From the NCBI GenBank assembly GCA_038042195.1, contig JBBTET010000067.1:1-36967 (forward strand): a stretch of 36,967 nucleotides of DNA, written 5' to 3'. Numbering within the stretch: position 1 is the first letter of the stretch; each line of letters starts with the position of its first letter. Positions 17,404 through 26,032 of this stretch are shown one piece after another. Source of the stretch: JACRIM01 sp038042195 (GTDB lineage: Bacteria; Planctomycetota; Phycisphaerae; UBA1845; UTPLA1). Both the position numbers and the translations under genes were made by a program. Below the pieces are notes generated by a model. That model had not been told where the DNA came from, ran no database searches, and was given only the letters and a program-made list of their open reading frames with translations.

Positions 17404-18054
17404 CTATCGCAAGAATGGATTCTGCCGCTTCTCCCGGCCGATCGTCGTGATGGGACCGTGGCCGCTGTACACCTTGGTCTCATCGGGCAACGCGAAGAGC
17501 CGCTCCTTGATGTTGCGGATCAGGGCGTCGTGATCGCTGTGGTGAAAGTCGGTACGGCCGATGGAGCTGTGAAATAGGGCGTCCCCCACGATGACCATAC
17601 CGCCCGTCGCACAATACAGACTCCGACTGCCGGGGGCATGACCCGATGTGTCCAACACATGCCACGTCGTCCCGTCGAGTTCGATCCGGCCGCCTGCCGG
17701 GAGATCGACGATGGTCTTCGCTTCCACGCGTAGCGCGAATCCGATGTCGCTCGATAGATTCTCATTCGGGTCGGTCATGGCCGGCTGTGCCTCGCGCGCC
17801 ATCCACACCGGTAATCCCACAAACGCCTGGAGCATCTCCGGGACTCCCGCGATGTGATCAGCATGGCCGTGTGTCAGTACAATGGCATCCGGGGTCAGCG
17901 ATTTCGACTTGATAAAACCCACCATCTCCGACGCAGACGGCGGCAACCCCGGATCGACGATCCAGCACGGCCCGGCCTCCCGCGTCCACACGACGTAGGC
18001 ATTTTCTCCAAAGCTGGGATCGACGAAACACTCGATGTGCAATGATGACGGCAT
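17404..18054 (-). CDS. MBL-fold metallohydrolase, glyoxalase II-like
   Basis: 216 residues from ATG 18054; the open frame continues to 18156 but the upstream residues lie within the PQQ gene's 3' end and are not MBL-like. Zinc ligands are intact: THGHADH (H62, H64, D66, H67), SGHAPGS, GDALF and SGHGP. The size and 'SSIGRTDF' motif match small glyoxalase II-like hydrolases that cleave thioesters or related esters in the cytoplasm. It begins 22 nt after the stop of the giant PQQ-repeat gene and is probably co-transcribed with it, although no functional link is evident. Confidence 0.88.
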   Translation of the reverse strand: MPSSLHIECFVDPSFGENAYVVWTREAGPCWIVDPGLPPSASEMVGFIKSKSLTPDAIVLTHGHADHIAGVPEMLQAFVGLPVWMAREAQPAMTDPNENLSSDIGFALRVEAKTIVDLPAGGRIELDGTTWHVLDTSGHAPGSRSLYCATGGMVIVGDALFHSSIGRTDFHHSDHDALIRNIKERLFALPDETKVYSGHGPITTIGREKRQNPFLR

Positions 18055-18076
18055 GGTGACGTTTGGAGTTAGTCGG

Positions 18077-21000
18077 TTAGTTCGAGGCAGCGTAGCCAAA
18101 CAATTGGTTGCCGTCGAGGATGATCGCGCTGCGGTCGCGCGTAAACAGACCGCCAAACGAAGGCAGCATGGGCGTCACCAGATCGCCGCCGTCAATCATG
18201 TCCGCCTGCTCCCCGTCCGCTCGTCGATAGCGCACGATGCGATAGGCCTTCGCCCCTTCGGCCTTGGCCGACTCCTTCTTTTCCGAAGCCCGCTTCTCCA
18301 CGATCGTCACCAGGACGCTCTCGCTCGTCAGTCGAGGTGCATCGACCCTCATCCCCGATCTCAACCGCACGCTCCACAGGGTTCGCCCATCCGCTGTGTC
18401 GTAGGCCGCCAGTTGCTCGCCGCACGTCGCGTAGATCGCGCCATCCGACGCCTGGCACCAAAGCCCATCCGTCGTCCCGTTTGAGATCGGCGGCGTTGTC
18501 CAGCAGACTCGACCCGACAGCGGATCATATTTCGTGAGCCGCCGACCATCCACACTGATGAACAGTCCCTCTTCATCCACGATCATCGTTGCCGGCACGA
18601 ATCGATCGCTCGTCCCCACGCGCCAGAGGCTCTTTCCATTCGCGGGATCCACCACGTGGATTGCATTTGAGAACAGAACCAGGAGCACCCCGTGCGGCAT
18701 CATCGCCAGCCCCTGCACCGGCCAATCCTCCTCGGGTCGGGCGTCGGCGATGGTCTCGCCCGTGACGGCATCGAGAATGACGATGGCGTGCTGCCGACCC
18801 TGCCACGTTGCGTAACACACGAACTTTTCGTTCACGAAGATCTGATTGTTGGTGTGTGCGTCGGCCTGTTTGCGCCATTGAACGGCCCCCGTGCTTGTAT
18901 CCACGCAAACCAACTCGCCCCGATCCGTCGAGCTCACCAGCTTCGTCGCGCTGAGCGCGTGACAGGTCCACGTCTCGTTGTTCTCCGGATCCTCGTCCGG
19001 ATCATCATTCGGTTCTTCGCCGACCGACCACGCTTGTTGCCCGCTGGTGCGAGTCAATGCAAACAGTCGATGGTTCGTTGCAAAAATGTATCGACTGTCA
19101 TCCATTCCCAGCAGTTGCGGCTGGGCTGCGCAGGGGACCGGCCGGGACCACAGGGCGCTGCACGTTCCCGGATGTCGCGCCTCGATTTGTCCGCCGCAAT
19201 AGGTGATGAGTGCGTCCCACTGCGTTCGCGCCGGCGTGGCAGCCGTCGGATCGAGCACACTGATTCGCTCGGGGTACAACCGCTTGAAGGACTCCTTGAC
19301 CGGCCATTCCCCCATCGCACAGGCAACGTCGCGCACGTCGTGCTCACCGATGAGCAGTCGTCGATACGTTGTGAAGTCGATTCGTTCACCATTCACAAAG
19401 AATCGATGCTGCGGGTAATCACGCCGCCCGCGATCCACCCACTGTGCCGCCAAGGCCCATTTCCGATCCTTTGCCAGGCATGACGCAAACTCCCGAATCA
19501 ACTCCGGTCGATCCGGTGCTTTGACCTGTGCCAAGGCTCTGCGATAAGACCGCGATGCCGTCGCCAAATCGCCCTGCTCCATCATCACGCGGGCATGATC
19601 CCCGAGCGCAATCGTCGCAACTTTGCTGTTTGGATACGCGTCGGCGAGTTCCAACAGACCCGAGGCATCCTTCGTCGCCCGAACCACCGTCAGACGATCT
19701 CGCGCCGCTTTCTCAATGGCCGCATAGACCTCGTCGCCGTGCGTTGCGATGAGCCATGCAATCCAGCGCGTCACGATCGGCCCAATCTCCTCGTCCGAAT
19801 CATCCTCCGAGGCCTCTCCACTTGGTCGATAGCCCGGCGGTGACAATTCCATCGCCACCCTCATGCGAACCGCGCGGAGACTTCGATCCGACATGATCTG
19901 TTGATACACACTCGCCGCCGCGACGACATCTCGCCGCACAAGCTGCGTTCTTGCCAATTGCAGCCGATACGCCGCCTGACCTGTCGCATCGGGCGCACAT
20001 TGCGCCGCCCAACTGAGCAGCCGCAGCGCCGATTCCACTTCAGCGGCACCGGAATCCGACCGATGCGAAACCGTATCTTCATCCGGCGTCATCACCATCG
20101 AGGTGAAGCGCGTCAGCGAAGTGAAGAACCGTCGCCGAACGTCGTCATCCGTTAGTCGCGCAAACCCGCCCGCTCGTCGGATCGCCTCTTCCACGGCCGC
20201 CATGCCTCGCTCATTTTCACCCGTGCTGAAGGCCAATTCCGCCAGGGCCAGCGGGATGGTCGCGTCCTCCAGTGATTGCTCCATGCGCCGCCCCAACTGT
20301 GCAAAAGCCGCCTCCTTGCCGGAGATGCCAAACACGCTGGTCGCCGACGCCACCACGATCTGATCCGATAGCATCGCCAAATTCCCGGCCTCTTCCAGCG
20401 ACCACTTGTAGGAAGTTGCCGGCCCGCCATTCAATGGATAGGTGAGCAGTGCTCGACTCGTCGGCACGAATACACCATTCGTCGTCAATGCGGCCCGGCC
20501 GAAAAGCTGTCCATGATCCAAGGGTCGTTGCCACACGCGGCTGCGCACGGACAGGTCGAAGCACGTCACCTGCGAACCGGCGAGGTAGATCAGGTCGCCT
20601 CGCGCGCCGATGATCTGCTCGGAATTATCCAGCGCCTCCAACCCGACGCGAAACAGTTCGCGGCCGTCATTGGTGTTCAACGCCATGAGCGAATCCGAAT
20701 CGAGCGGCATCACAATCACCGCGTCGCGCCAAGTCACCGCCGCCGGATATTGCCAGGATCGCGTTGGTCGCCCCATGCGCGACGGCCAGAATCCCTCCGG
20801 CGCGTCGGCGAACTTTGATTCGTATTGAGTCAGCCAGACCACTCGACCCGTGTCCACCGACACCGCGGACACCGTGCCGAGATTCGACTGCACGAAGACG
20901 AGATCGCCGTTGGCCGCCGGATGCGTGAGCGTCGGTCGGTGATATCCGTAGCTCCCCGTCGCCGCCTCGCCGAGATGCACGGTCCAAATCAGTTTGCCGG

Positions 21001-22468
21001 TCTCGACGTCGAATCGCAGGAGATTGCACGCCTCGAAGCCAAATGGTTTGCGACGCCGGGCCAATGCGAACAGCTTACCCTCGTGCAGCACCGGAGCGCC
21101 ATCGAGTCGCGTGTCCTCGAATGCCGTGCTGAAGCCATCGAGTTTGTTCTGCCAGAGAACGGCTCCGGTTTTTGCATCAAGACACAGGAGGACTGATGAA
21201 ATAAGCGTCTGGCCCGAGGCCGTCACCGGCTGCTCAATGTCCAGGTGAACATACAGGTGCCCGTCCGCGAGCAAGGATGTGAATTGAAGCGGCGGCTCGT
21301 CCTCGGCGTTCCACGAGGGCCGCGCCGTGGTCGTCCCGGGATGGTCATAGCTCCACGCAGGTCGATCCGGCCGCAGCGGATCAATCGCCCAGACGCTCCG
21401 CGAATCATGCACGAACACCCACGGCGGCTCCGTTGGGTCGCTAGACGGCGACCCGGCCACCGGCACACAGGCCAACATGCGCCCGCTCTGCAACATGCGC
21501 ATCCACGCATCCTTGCGAGCCGACTGCGACTCATACCCCGCAAGCTCATCCTCCCACCATGCACGACCGAACGAGTTGAACTTCCACAACCGCGCCTCCG
21601 CGACGGTTGATGAAACCGAGAAGCCGCGGCGATTCGCCGTGACGCCTAGCATCGGAGTGCCCGTTGCAATCGCCTCGCTGCGAGCGGGCTGGGTGGAGCT
21701 TTTAGTCGCTTCCGTCAAGACACCACGCAGAAACTCAACCAATGGCTGATCGCGCCCGCCCCAGGTAACCGTTCCCTCGCTTTTTTCATCTTCCAACGCG
21801 CCGATCAATGCTCGCAATGGCGACTCGTCCCCTTCAAAGGCATTGCACATGGCTGCCTTCGCCGTCCATGCACGACCGTTGGTCGCGCGCGTGGGTGTGG
21901 TTCCCTCGGATTGCGTTGTTTTGTCCGGGTGCTGCTCGGCGAGTTTCAGATACCACCGGCGAGCCGACATGAAGGCCCCGCGCTCAATGGCCCGCTCCCC
22001 CGCCTCATCCAGCGCGGCCGCGCCAGCGTGTGTGGCGAAGTACCGATCACTCACGCGGATCAACGCCTCTTCGCCGCTCTCCAGCATGGCCGACTTCAGC
22101 GCCGTTCGCGCTGCACCTTCAAAGGCCGCGCGATAGGCCGCCAACCCTTCCGCAGGCCAACCGCTCACCTGCTCATTCACGAACTCCCGAATGCAGACAT
22201 GCCGGTGCTGATCCGTTGCCACGAGATACTCACCGAACTTCTCGCCCGCGTTTTGCATCGCCGTCGCGGCGCTGCCCCATTGTAGCGAGGCTGCGAGCTT
22301 TGCTGCGCGATCCAGCGTTTCCGTCGCCTCGAAGCTGGTGTTGAGGTACGACGCACTCGGCGCCGGCGCGGGCTGTGACGCGGGTTCCTGCGCCTGCGTG
22401 ACGGTCGGAACACGGACCATCAATGAGAGAAAAATGATTGGAATGATGCGGCGCATGAAACGTCTCAC
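18077..22468 (-). CDS. Very large exported PQQ-like beta-propeller / TPR protein
   Basis: About 1460 residues. The signal peptide is MRRIIPIIFLSLMVRVPT.. ending near TQAQ. The order is: N-terminal helical TPR-like segment (about 45-270); first PQQ-type propeller (about 280-730) with blades such as 'LCLDAKTGAVLWQNKL' and 'VSVDTGRVVWL'; a second long helical repeat region (about 735-1080) like tetratricopeptides; then a second propeller (about 1090-1460) with 'VCVDTSTGAVQWRKQ' and 'YDTADGRTLWSVRL'. No quinoprotein active site is recognisable, so a scaffold role like BamB is more likely than dehydrogenase activity. The frame opens at GTG 22468; ATG 22456 (residue 5) is an alternative start. The MBL gene follows 22 nt downstream. 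Planctomycetota carry many such proteins. Confidence 0.85.
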   Translation of the reverse strand: MRRFMRRIIPIIFLSLMVRVPTVTQAQEPASQPAPAPSASYLNTSFEATETLDRAAKLAASLQWGSAATAMQNAGEKFGEYLVATDQHRHVCIREFVNEQVSGWPAEGLAAYRAAFEGAARTALKSAMLESGEEALIRVSDRYFATHAGAAALDEAGERAIERGAFMSARRWYLKLAEQHPDKTTQSEGTTPTRATNGRAWTAKAAMCNAFEGDESPLRALIGALEDEKSEGTVTWGGRDQPLVEFLRGVLTEATKSSTQPARSEAIATGTPMLGVTANRRGFSVSSTVAEARLWKFNSFGRAWWEDELAGYESQSARKDAWMRMLQSGRMLACVPVAGSPSSDPTEPPWVFVHDSRSVWAIDPLRPDRPAWSYDHPGTTTARPSWNAEDEPPLQFTSLLADGHLYVHLDIEQPVTASGQTLISSVLLCLDAKTGAVLWQNKLDGFSTAFEDTRLDGAPVLHEGKLFALARRRKPFGFEACNLLRFDVETGKLIWTVHLGEAATGSYGYHRPTLTHPAANGDLVFVQSNLGTVSAVSVDTGRVVWLTQYESKFADAPEGFWPSRMGRPTRSWQYPAAVTWRDAVIVMPLDSDSLMALNTNDGRELFRVGLEALDNSEQIIGARGDLIYLAGSQVTCFDLSVRSRVWQRPLDHGQLFGRAALTTNGVFVPTSRALLTYPLNGGPATSYKWSLEEAGNLAMLSDQIVVASATSVFGISGKEAAFAQLGRRMEQSLEDATIPLALAELAFSTGENERGMAAVEEAIRRAGGFARLTDDDVRRRFFTSLTRFTSMVMTPDEDTVSHRSDSGAAEVESALRLLSWAAQCAPDATGQAAYRLQLARTQLVRRDVVAAASVYQQIMSDRSLRAVRMRVAMELSPPGYRPSGEASEDDSDEEIGPIVTRWIAWLIATHGDEVYAAIEKAARDRLTVVRATKDASGLLELADAYPNSKVATIALGDHARVMMEQGDLATASRSYRRALAQVKAPDRPELIREFASCLAKDRKWALAAQWVDRGRRDYPQHRFFVNGERIDFTTYRRLLIGEHDVRDVACAMGEWPVKESFKRLYPERISVLDPTAATPARTQWDALITYCGGQIEARHPGTCSALWSRPVPCAAQPQLLGMDDSRYIFATNHRLFALTRTSGQQAWSVGEEPNDDPDEDPENNETWTCHALSATKLVSSTDRGELVCVDTSTGAVQWRKQADAHTNNQIFVNEKFVCYATWQGRQHAIVILDAVTGETIADARPEEDWPVQGLAMMPHGVLLVLFSNAIHVVDPANGKSLWRVGTSDRFVPATMIVDEEGLFISVDGRRLTKYDPLSGRVCWTTPPISNGTTDGLWCQASDGAIYATCGEQLAAYDTADGRTLWSVRLRSGMRVDAPRLTSESVLVTIVEKRASEKKESAKAEGAKAYRIVRYRRADGEQADMIDGGDLVTPMLPSFGGLFTRDRSAIILDGNQLFGYAASN

Positions 22469-22549
22469 ATGGGTGAACTCTATCTAACTATAGATCGACC
22501 GACGGCCGGAATCACGCCCACTTCGACACTGGTTTCGCGTCGAAATAAC

Positions 22550-22586
22550 AAGGGGCGGGCAACTCTTACGAGCCGCTCCGCCCCTT
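22550..22586 (-). terminator. Hairpin terminator after the lipoprotein gene at 22627
   Basis: AAGGGGCGG (22550-22558) and CCGCCCCTT (22578-22586), perfect 9-bp arms, 19-nt loop. Read on the minus strand the stem is followed by TTGTTATTT, a moderate T tract. It separates the gene at 22627-23157 from the PQQ gene. The rest of 22469-22626 shows no gene. Confidence 0.6.
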
Positions 22587-22626
22587 TGGTCAACGGTCAG
22601 ACGAATTCTCTCGCTCTGAGATTCGA

Positions 22627-23157
22627 TCAGTCCTTTTTCTTTTCAGCCTTCTTGCCATGCTTCTCGAAGTAGCCGGCCAATTCCTTCGCCATGTCCTCGG
22701 CCAGGTCGTCCGCCCCCGTGCCTGATGCCTCGCTCTTGGTCACGATTTGCAATTTGCCCAGGTCGGCACCATCGCCCTTGAAGTAGAACAAGACCACTGC
22801 GTATTTGTGCGGGAACGCCGAACCGCTCTTGTTGAACCACATGACATGCGGCTCGATGGTCAGGGCAGGCGACCCGCCCTTGAAGACAGGGTCCTTGCCC
22901 TGCGTGAGGGTCTTTCGAAGCTCGGATACCAGCATCGAATTGAACTCCGAGGGGACCAGTCCGCCCAGTTCAGTTCGGGGTGTCTCGATATTCACGGTTC
23001 CGAACCGCGCGAAACTAGCGCCGCCCGTACCCGGAATCGGATCGGCCTTCGAGGAGGCACCCTTCGCTTCGGCCAAGGTGCGCTTCACCATCGTGCCGCA
23101 GCCTGTTCCTGTTACGAGCAACATGCCCGCCGCCATTGCAAACGCCATTCGACGCAT
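22627..23157 (-). CDS. Small lipoprotein, DUF4410-like
   Basis: 176 residues from ATG 23157, where AAGGAG (complement of 23165-23170) sits 7 nt upstream; the open frame runs further upstream but without a ribosome site. The signal peptide ends in a lipobox with Cys20 (TGTGCG). The mature part has one alpha/beta domain: 'GTVNIETPRTELGGLVPSEF', 'MLVSELRKTLTQG', a beta-rich stretch and a final helix ending in a Lys-rich tail. The pattern resembles DUF4410-type periplasmic lipoproteins, but this is a weak assignment. It is probably a monocistronic unit, closed by the hairpin at 22550-22586. Confidence 0.8.
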   Translation of the reverse strand: MRRMAFAMAAGMLLVTGTGCGTMVKRTLAEAKGASSKADPIPGTGGASFARFGTVNIETPRTELGGLVPSEFNSMLVSELRKTLTQGKDPVFKGGSPALTIEPHVMWFNKSGSAFPHKYAVVLFYFKGDGADLGKLQIVTKSEASGTGADDLAEDMAKELAGYFEKHGKKAEKKKD

Positions 23158-23254
23158 TGTAATTCTCCTTGGAAATGTCGTAGATCTGTTGTGCTTCCGA
23201 GTTGGTTCACACCAGACTTCGGACACCCCTAGCATATCGGGGCCATTGGCCCGG

Positions 23255-24439
23255 TCAAGCCGTGGGGCCCGACGGCGCGGTATCGCCGCCGGCCCGTGAG
23301 AAACGATGGAGAATGTTCGCGACAAGTTGTGTCGACTCGGGGATGGAATCAAGTCGGTAGAAAAGCCCCGGTGCTCGCTCGCCTTCGAACAAGTGTTTTG
23401 CGATCAGCCAGACCGTTTCACTCCATTGGCTCGCATCGGGCGTGTCGGACTCGACACACGCGCGCGAAGTCGCCAACCAATCAGCGACACCCGTCTCCAG
23501 TGCCCCAATCGACATCGGCGCACTCCAGCGCGACGTCGATCGAGTTACCACGCACGCGTGAATCAACTGATCCCTGACCGCCTTGCGCGGCGAACTCGCC
23601 CGTTGCACGACGAACCAGCCGACCCGCCCGATGTCCGTCAAGTGGGTATGCTCCGGCTTTGAGAGATACCGCTCGGCAAGCTCCATCGATTGCTTGATCC
23701 CCGCCGCTCGCTCATAGGCCTGTCGCCCCGAGGCCTCGCGCATCCGGGAATTCAGCGCCTCAAACCCGGCCTGTCGATCCCCGACCGACAGCGACAAGGC
23801 TTCGCGCATGGACCGTCGATACGCCTCCATGGAAATCGTTCCATTGCAGGGAGCGGGACAACGCCCCATGTCGAAATAGGAACACGCCTGACCATGCGGA
23901 GCCTGTGAGAGCACCTCGTGATACCGACAGAGGTCAAACGCATCTTCAAGGATGTGAACCCATTCGTCCGCCGCCGCGCGAGCCGGGAACGGCCCCATGT
24001 AGGTCGCGCCATCGTCCCGGTACTCCTTCATGCTTTGAAATCTTGGCGCAGCATCCTCCAGCCTTACGCGCACGAACCAGCATGGGCCGAACATCAATTG
24101 CTTCCGATAGGCCCCACGATGGATCACCCGCGCAGCTTTCCAGTGTGCCCACGCCGTCTCAAATCGGCTGAAGGTCGGCCGCCAATAGACGCGCGCCGCG
24201 ATCTCGGACAGATTGGCCCGTCGGGTTTTCTCGTCTGTCGGCGAGCCTAGTCGTCGACACACGGCGTGACGCACATCCTCCGCTGCCGCAAGGAGAATCG
24301 GGCGATCCTCCGCGTCGCATAGCAGGTAGGCACCGCCGGTCGATGGGAGTTCGAGGAGTTTTCCCACGGGCGCGAGAAGGTCGAGTCGCTTTGGAAGCAG
24401 CGCCGAGAGTGTCTTCAAATCAATCGTGGAGCCTGACAT
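23255..24439 (-). CDS. UvrC-like protein with degenerate GIY-YIG domain and no RNase H/HhH half
   Basis: 394 residues, against ~600 for UvrC. ATG 24439 overlaps the TGA of the preceding gene (TGATG), which fixes the start. The N-terminal ~100 residues align with the GIY-YIG domain: 'GGAYLL' keeps Tyr38, but the positions of the other Thermotoga UvrC catalytic residues read Leu49 (Tyr29), Ala59 (Arg39) and His99 (Glu76). 'YMGPFPARAAADE' matches the UvrC GPFP block, and Cys171, 186, 194 and 198 reproduce the C-x7-C-x3-C spacing of UvrC's [4Fe-4S] ligands (DMGRCPAPC). A UVR-like coiled coil (about 224-260) could contact UvrB. The last ~130 residues are unrelated to the RNase H domain. It is probably a non-cleaving repair accessory or regulatory factor; that role is inference. 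Confidence 0.82.
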   Translation of the reverse strand: MSGSTIDLKTLSALLPKRLDLLAPVGKLLELPSTGGAYLLCDAEDRPILLAAAEDVRHAVCRRLGSPTDEKTRRANLSEIAARVYWRPTFSRFETAWAHWKAARVIHRGAYRKQLMFGPCWFVRVRLEDAAPRFQSMKEYRDDGATYMGPFPARAAADEWVHILEDAFDLCRYHEVLSQAPHGQACSYFDMGRCPAPCNGTISMEAYRRSMREALSLSVGDRQAGFEALNSRMREASGRQAYERAAGIKQSMELAERYLSKPEHTHLTDIGRVGWFVVQRASSPRKAVRDQLIHACVVTRSTSRWSAPMSIGALETGVADWLATSRACVESDTPDASQWSETVWLIAKHLFEGERAPGLFYRLDSIPESTQLVANILHRFSRAGGDTAPSGPTA

Positions 24440-25041
24440 CACTGGCCCCCGCGCCAGAATTGCCACCACCTTTTTCCCCTGCGTCCTTCGCGTGTCGTCT
24501 TCACCGATGCCTCCGGGAGCATCAGCCGACGCTGCCGCCACTTGGCTCGCGCGAAATGCTCGGGGTGCTCGCGAAACCGGCGACGCGCCTCGTCGCCGAA
24601 GAATGCATCCACGGACGGCAGTTCACCCTCCTCGCCATAGAACTTCATGGCTTCGTCCAGGCACTGTGCCGCTTCATGGGCAAGCTGCCTCGACGCCGAC
24701 CGATCCGGTTCCTTCTCTGATGCATTAATGATGGATTGAAAAAGAGTCAGCCATCCGAGGAGGTCGATGGCCAGCGACGGTTCGTTCGTTGGATTGATGC
24801 AATCCGACCGCGCGGCCTCGCGCGTCGGCGTGGGATTAATGGTGAATCGAATGCTACCGAGATGTTCACAGGCCCCGCAGCGCGCTCCGATGGCCCACGA
24901 CGAAGTATCATCACCCGTTTTCGTTAATTCGCCCGAGGCCTGAACGGGGCCACGTGCGCAATGCGGGCATCGCAGCGTCAACAAATAGAGATAGGCCTCG
25001 GCGACACTGTGAACTCGAACGTGATTCTCCGGTGGGGACAT
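24439..25041 (-). CDS. Zinc-ribbon protein coupled to the UvrC-like gene
   Basis: 200 residues. The N-terminus holds a four-cysteine ribbon: CPHC (C25, C28) and CGAC (C55, C58), which should bind Zn2+. A helical middle region follows (about 90-140), then a charged region 'RRRFREHPEHFARAKWRQ' and a very basic, Trp-rich end (GRRGKRWWQFWRGG). The positive ends and ribbon suggest nucleic-acid or protein binding. Its TGA overlaps the ATG of the UvrC-like gene, so the two are translationally coupled and likely partners. It lies 51 nt after the charged lipoprotein gene. I do not recognise a named family. The ATG at 25041 lacks a clear ribosome site. Confidence 0.78.
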   Translation of the reverse strand: MSPPENHVRVHSVAEAYLYLLTLRCPHCARGPVQASGELTKTGDDTSSWAIGARCGACEHLGSIRFTINPTPTREAARSDCINPTNEPSLAIDLLGWLTLFQSIINASEKEPDRSASRQLAHEAAQCLDEAMKFYGEEGELPSVDAFFGDEARRRFREHPEHFARAKWRQRRLMLPEASVKTTREGRRGKRWWQFWRGGQ

Positions 25042-25092
25042 AGGATGCGCGCCTGACGATGCGGCGGATCATCCATCACCGTTGCCTGCGAA

Positions 25093-25818
25093 TCAACCAC
25101 CACCCTCGTCAGGCTTGCTGCCCTCTTCAGTTTTTTCCTCCGACTCGCCGCCCTCCCGGCCTTCCGCTTCGGAGCCTCCTTCTCGCTCTTCGGGTGGCGA
25201 GGCCTCGTCCCCTTCAGGCTGTCCTTCAGCGGCTTCACCGTCGCCACTTTCTTCCTTCGCGGTTTCAGCGTCCTTGTCACCCTCGGGCGGCTCTTCTTTT
25301 TCTTCCGCCTTCTTGGTGTCCTTTTTATCCTCCGCCGGAGCGGACTTCTTCACCGGCTCAGCCTTTTTCTCGACCGGCTTTTCCGGTTTCTCTTTCTTGG
25401 CGGACTTTGGTTCCTTCGCCCCATGCTTTGTTACAGAGTTGAGCTTGTCACCGAGGGCCTTTAGAAATCCACTCTTGCTCTCGCCCTTCTTCCCAGCATC
25501 TGACTTGGCCTTCTTCGGTGCCTCGTCTTCTGTTGGCGCGTCCGCCGACTCCGCGTCGCTGTTCGACTCTTCGCCCTTTTCTGTCTTCGCGGCTCGAAAC
25601 GTCTCCAAGGCTTCATACTTTATTTCGCGCGCTGGAAGCGTCTTCACGGATGCCTGATCCATCACATAGGCGGACTCGGCTTCCGGCATCCCACCGGGCA
25701 TCAGGCGGCTCGCGCCGAGGGCATGTTGCGCCTTCTGCCCGCCGTCATCCGACTTGGCACATCCCATCTGCGCGACCGCGAACATCAACACCAGGCAAAC
25801 TGTAGTACGACCATTCAT
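25093..25818 (-). CDS. Lipoprotein with long, highly charged low-complexity tail
   Basis: 241 residues. The type II signal peptide ends in AQMGC (Cys20). After a short conserved-looking segment (about 25-80, 'PAREIKYEALETFRAAK') the chain becomes a disordered Lys/Glu/Ala/Pro tract (about 85-180) and then an acidic Gly/Glu/Ser/Asp tract (about 180-241). Such tails can span the envelope or bind peptidoglycan and cations. ATG 25818 has GGGAGGA about 7 nt upstream, and an extended -10 promoter lies at 25887-25895. It is the first gene of a probable three-gene unit with the zinc-ribbon and UvrC-like genes. Confidence 0.8.
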   Translation of the reverse strand: MNGRTTVCLVLMFAVAQMGCAKSDDGGQKAQHALGASRLMPGGMPEAESAYVMDQASVKTLPAREIKYEALETFRAAKTEKGEESNSDAESADAPTEDEAPKKAKSDAGKKGESKSGFLKALGDKLNSVTKHGAKEPKSAKKEKPEKPVEKKAEPVKKSAPAEDKKDTKKAEEKEEPPEGDKDAETAKEESGDGEAAEGQPEGDEASPPEEREGGSEAEGREGGESEEKTEEGSKPDEGGG

Positions 25819-25886
25819 GGCTGAATCCTCCCTCGACGGAGCACCGTCCCCCGCGACTGCATCCCCGGTGAAATACGGGGTACTGG

Positions 25887-25895
25887 ATTATACCA
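25887..25895 (-). promoter_or_regulatory. Extended -10 promoter for the charged-lipoprotein operon
   Basis: On the minus strand TGGTATAAT: a perfect TATAAT with an upstream TG (extended -10). The -35 position reads CACTGG, a poor match, as is common with extended -10 promoters. The start codon is about 70 nt downstream. Confidence 0.55.
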
Positions 25896-25935
25896 CGCCG
25901 GGCCACTCACCAGTGCTGCGCCGCCGCTGAATTAC

Positions 25936-25944
25936 TGCTATACT
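25936..25944 (+). promoter_or_regulatory. Extended -10 promoter for the CAP-domain lipoprotein
   Basis: TGCTATACT: TATACT at 25939-25944 with TG two bases upstream. A second -10-like TATACA lies at 25973-25978. No good -35 is visible. The start codon is TTG 26033. Confidence 0.4.
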
Positions 25945-26032
25945 GTTTGGATGCTCTCCCTGCCGAAAGCACTATACATTGCGTAAAGTTTGTTACCGCC
26001 CGTAGCGATCTCCCGCACGAGGATTTCCGACC

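Noticed and set aside
24978..25280. Very basic 100-residue minus-strand frame resembling a histone-like tail
   Set aside because: It overlaps the 3' end of the charged lipoprotein gene in another frame; its Lys/Arg richness is produced by the GAG/AAG repeats of that gene.
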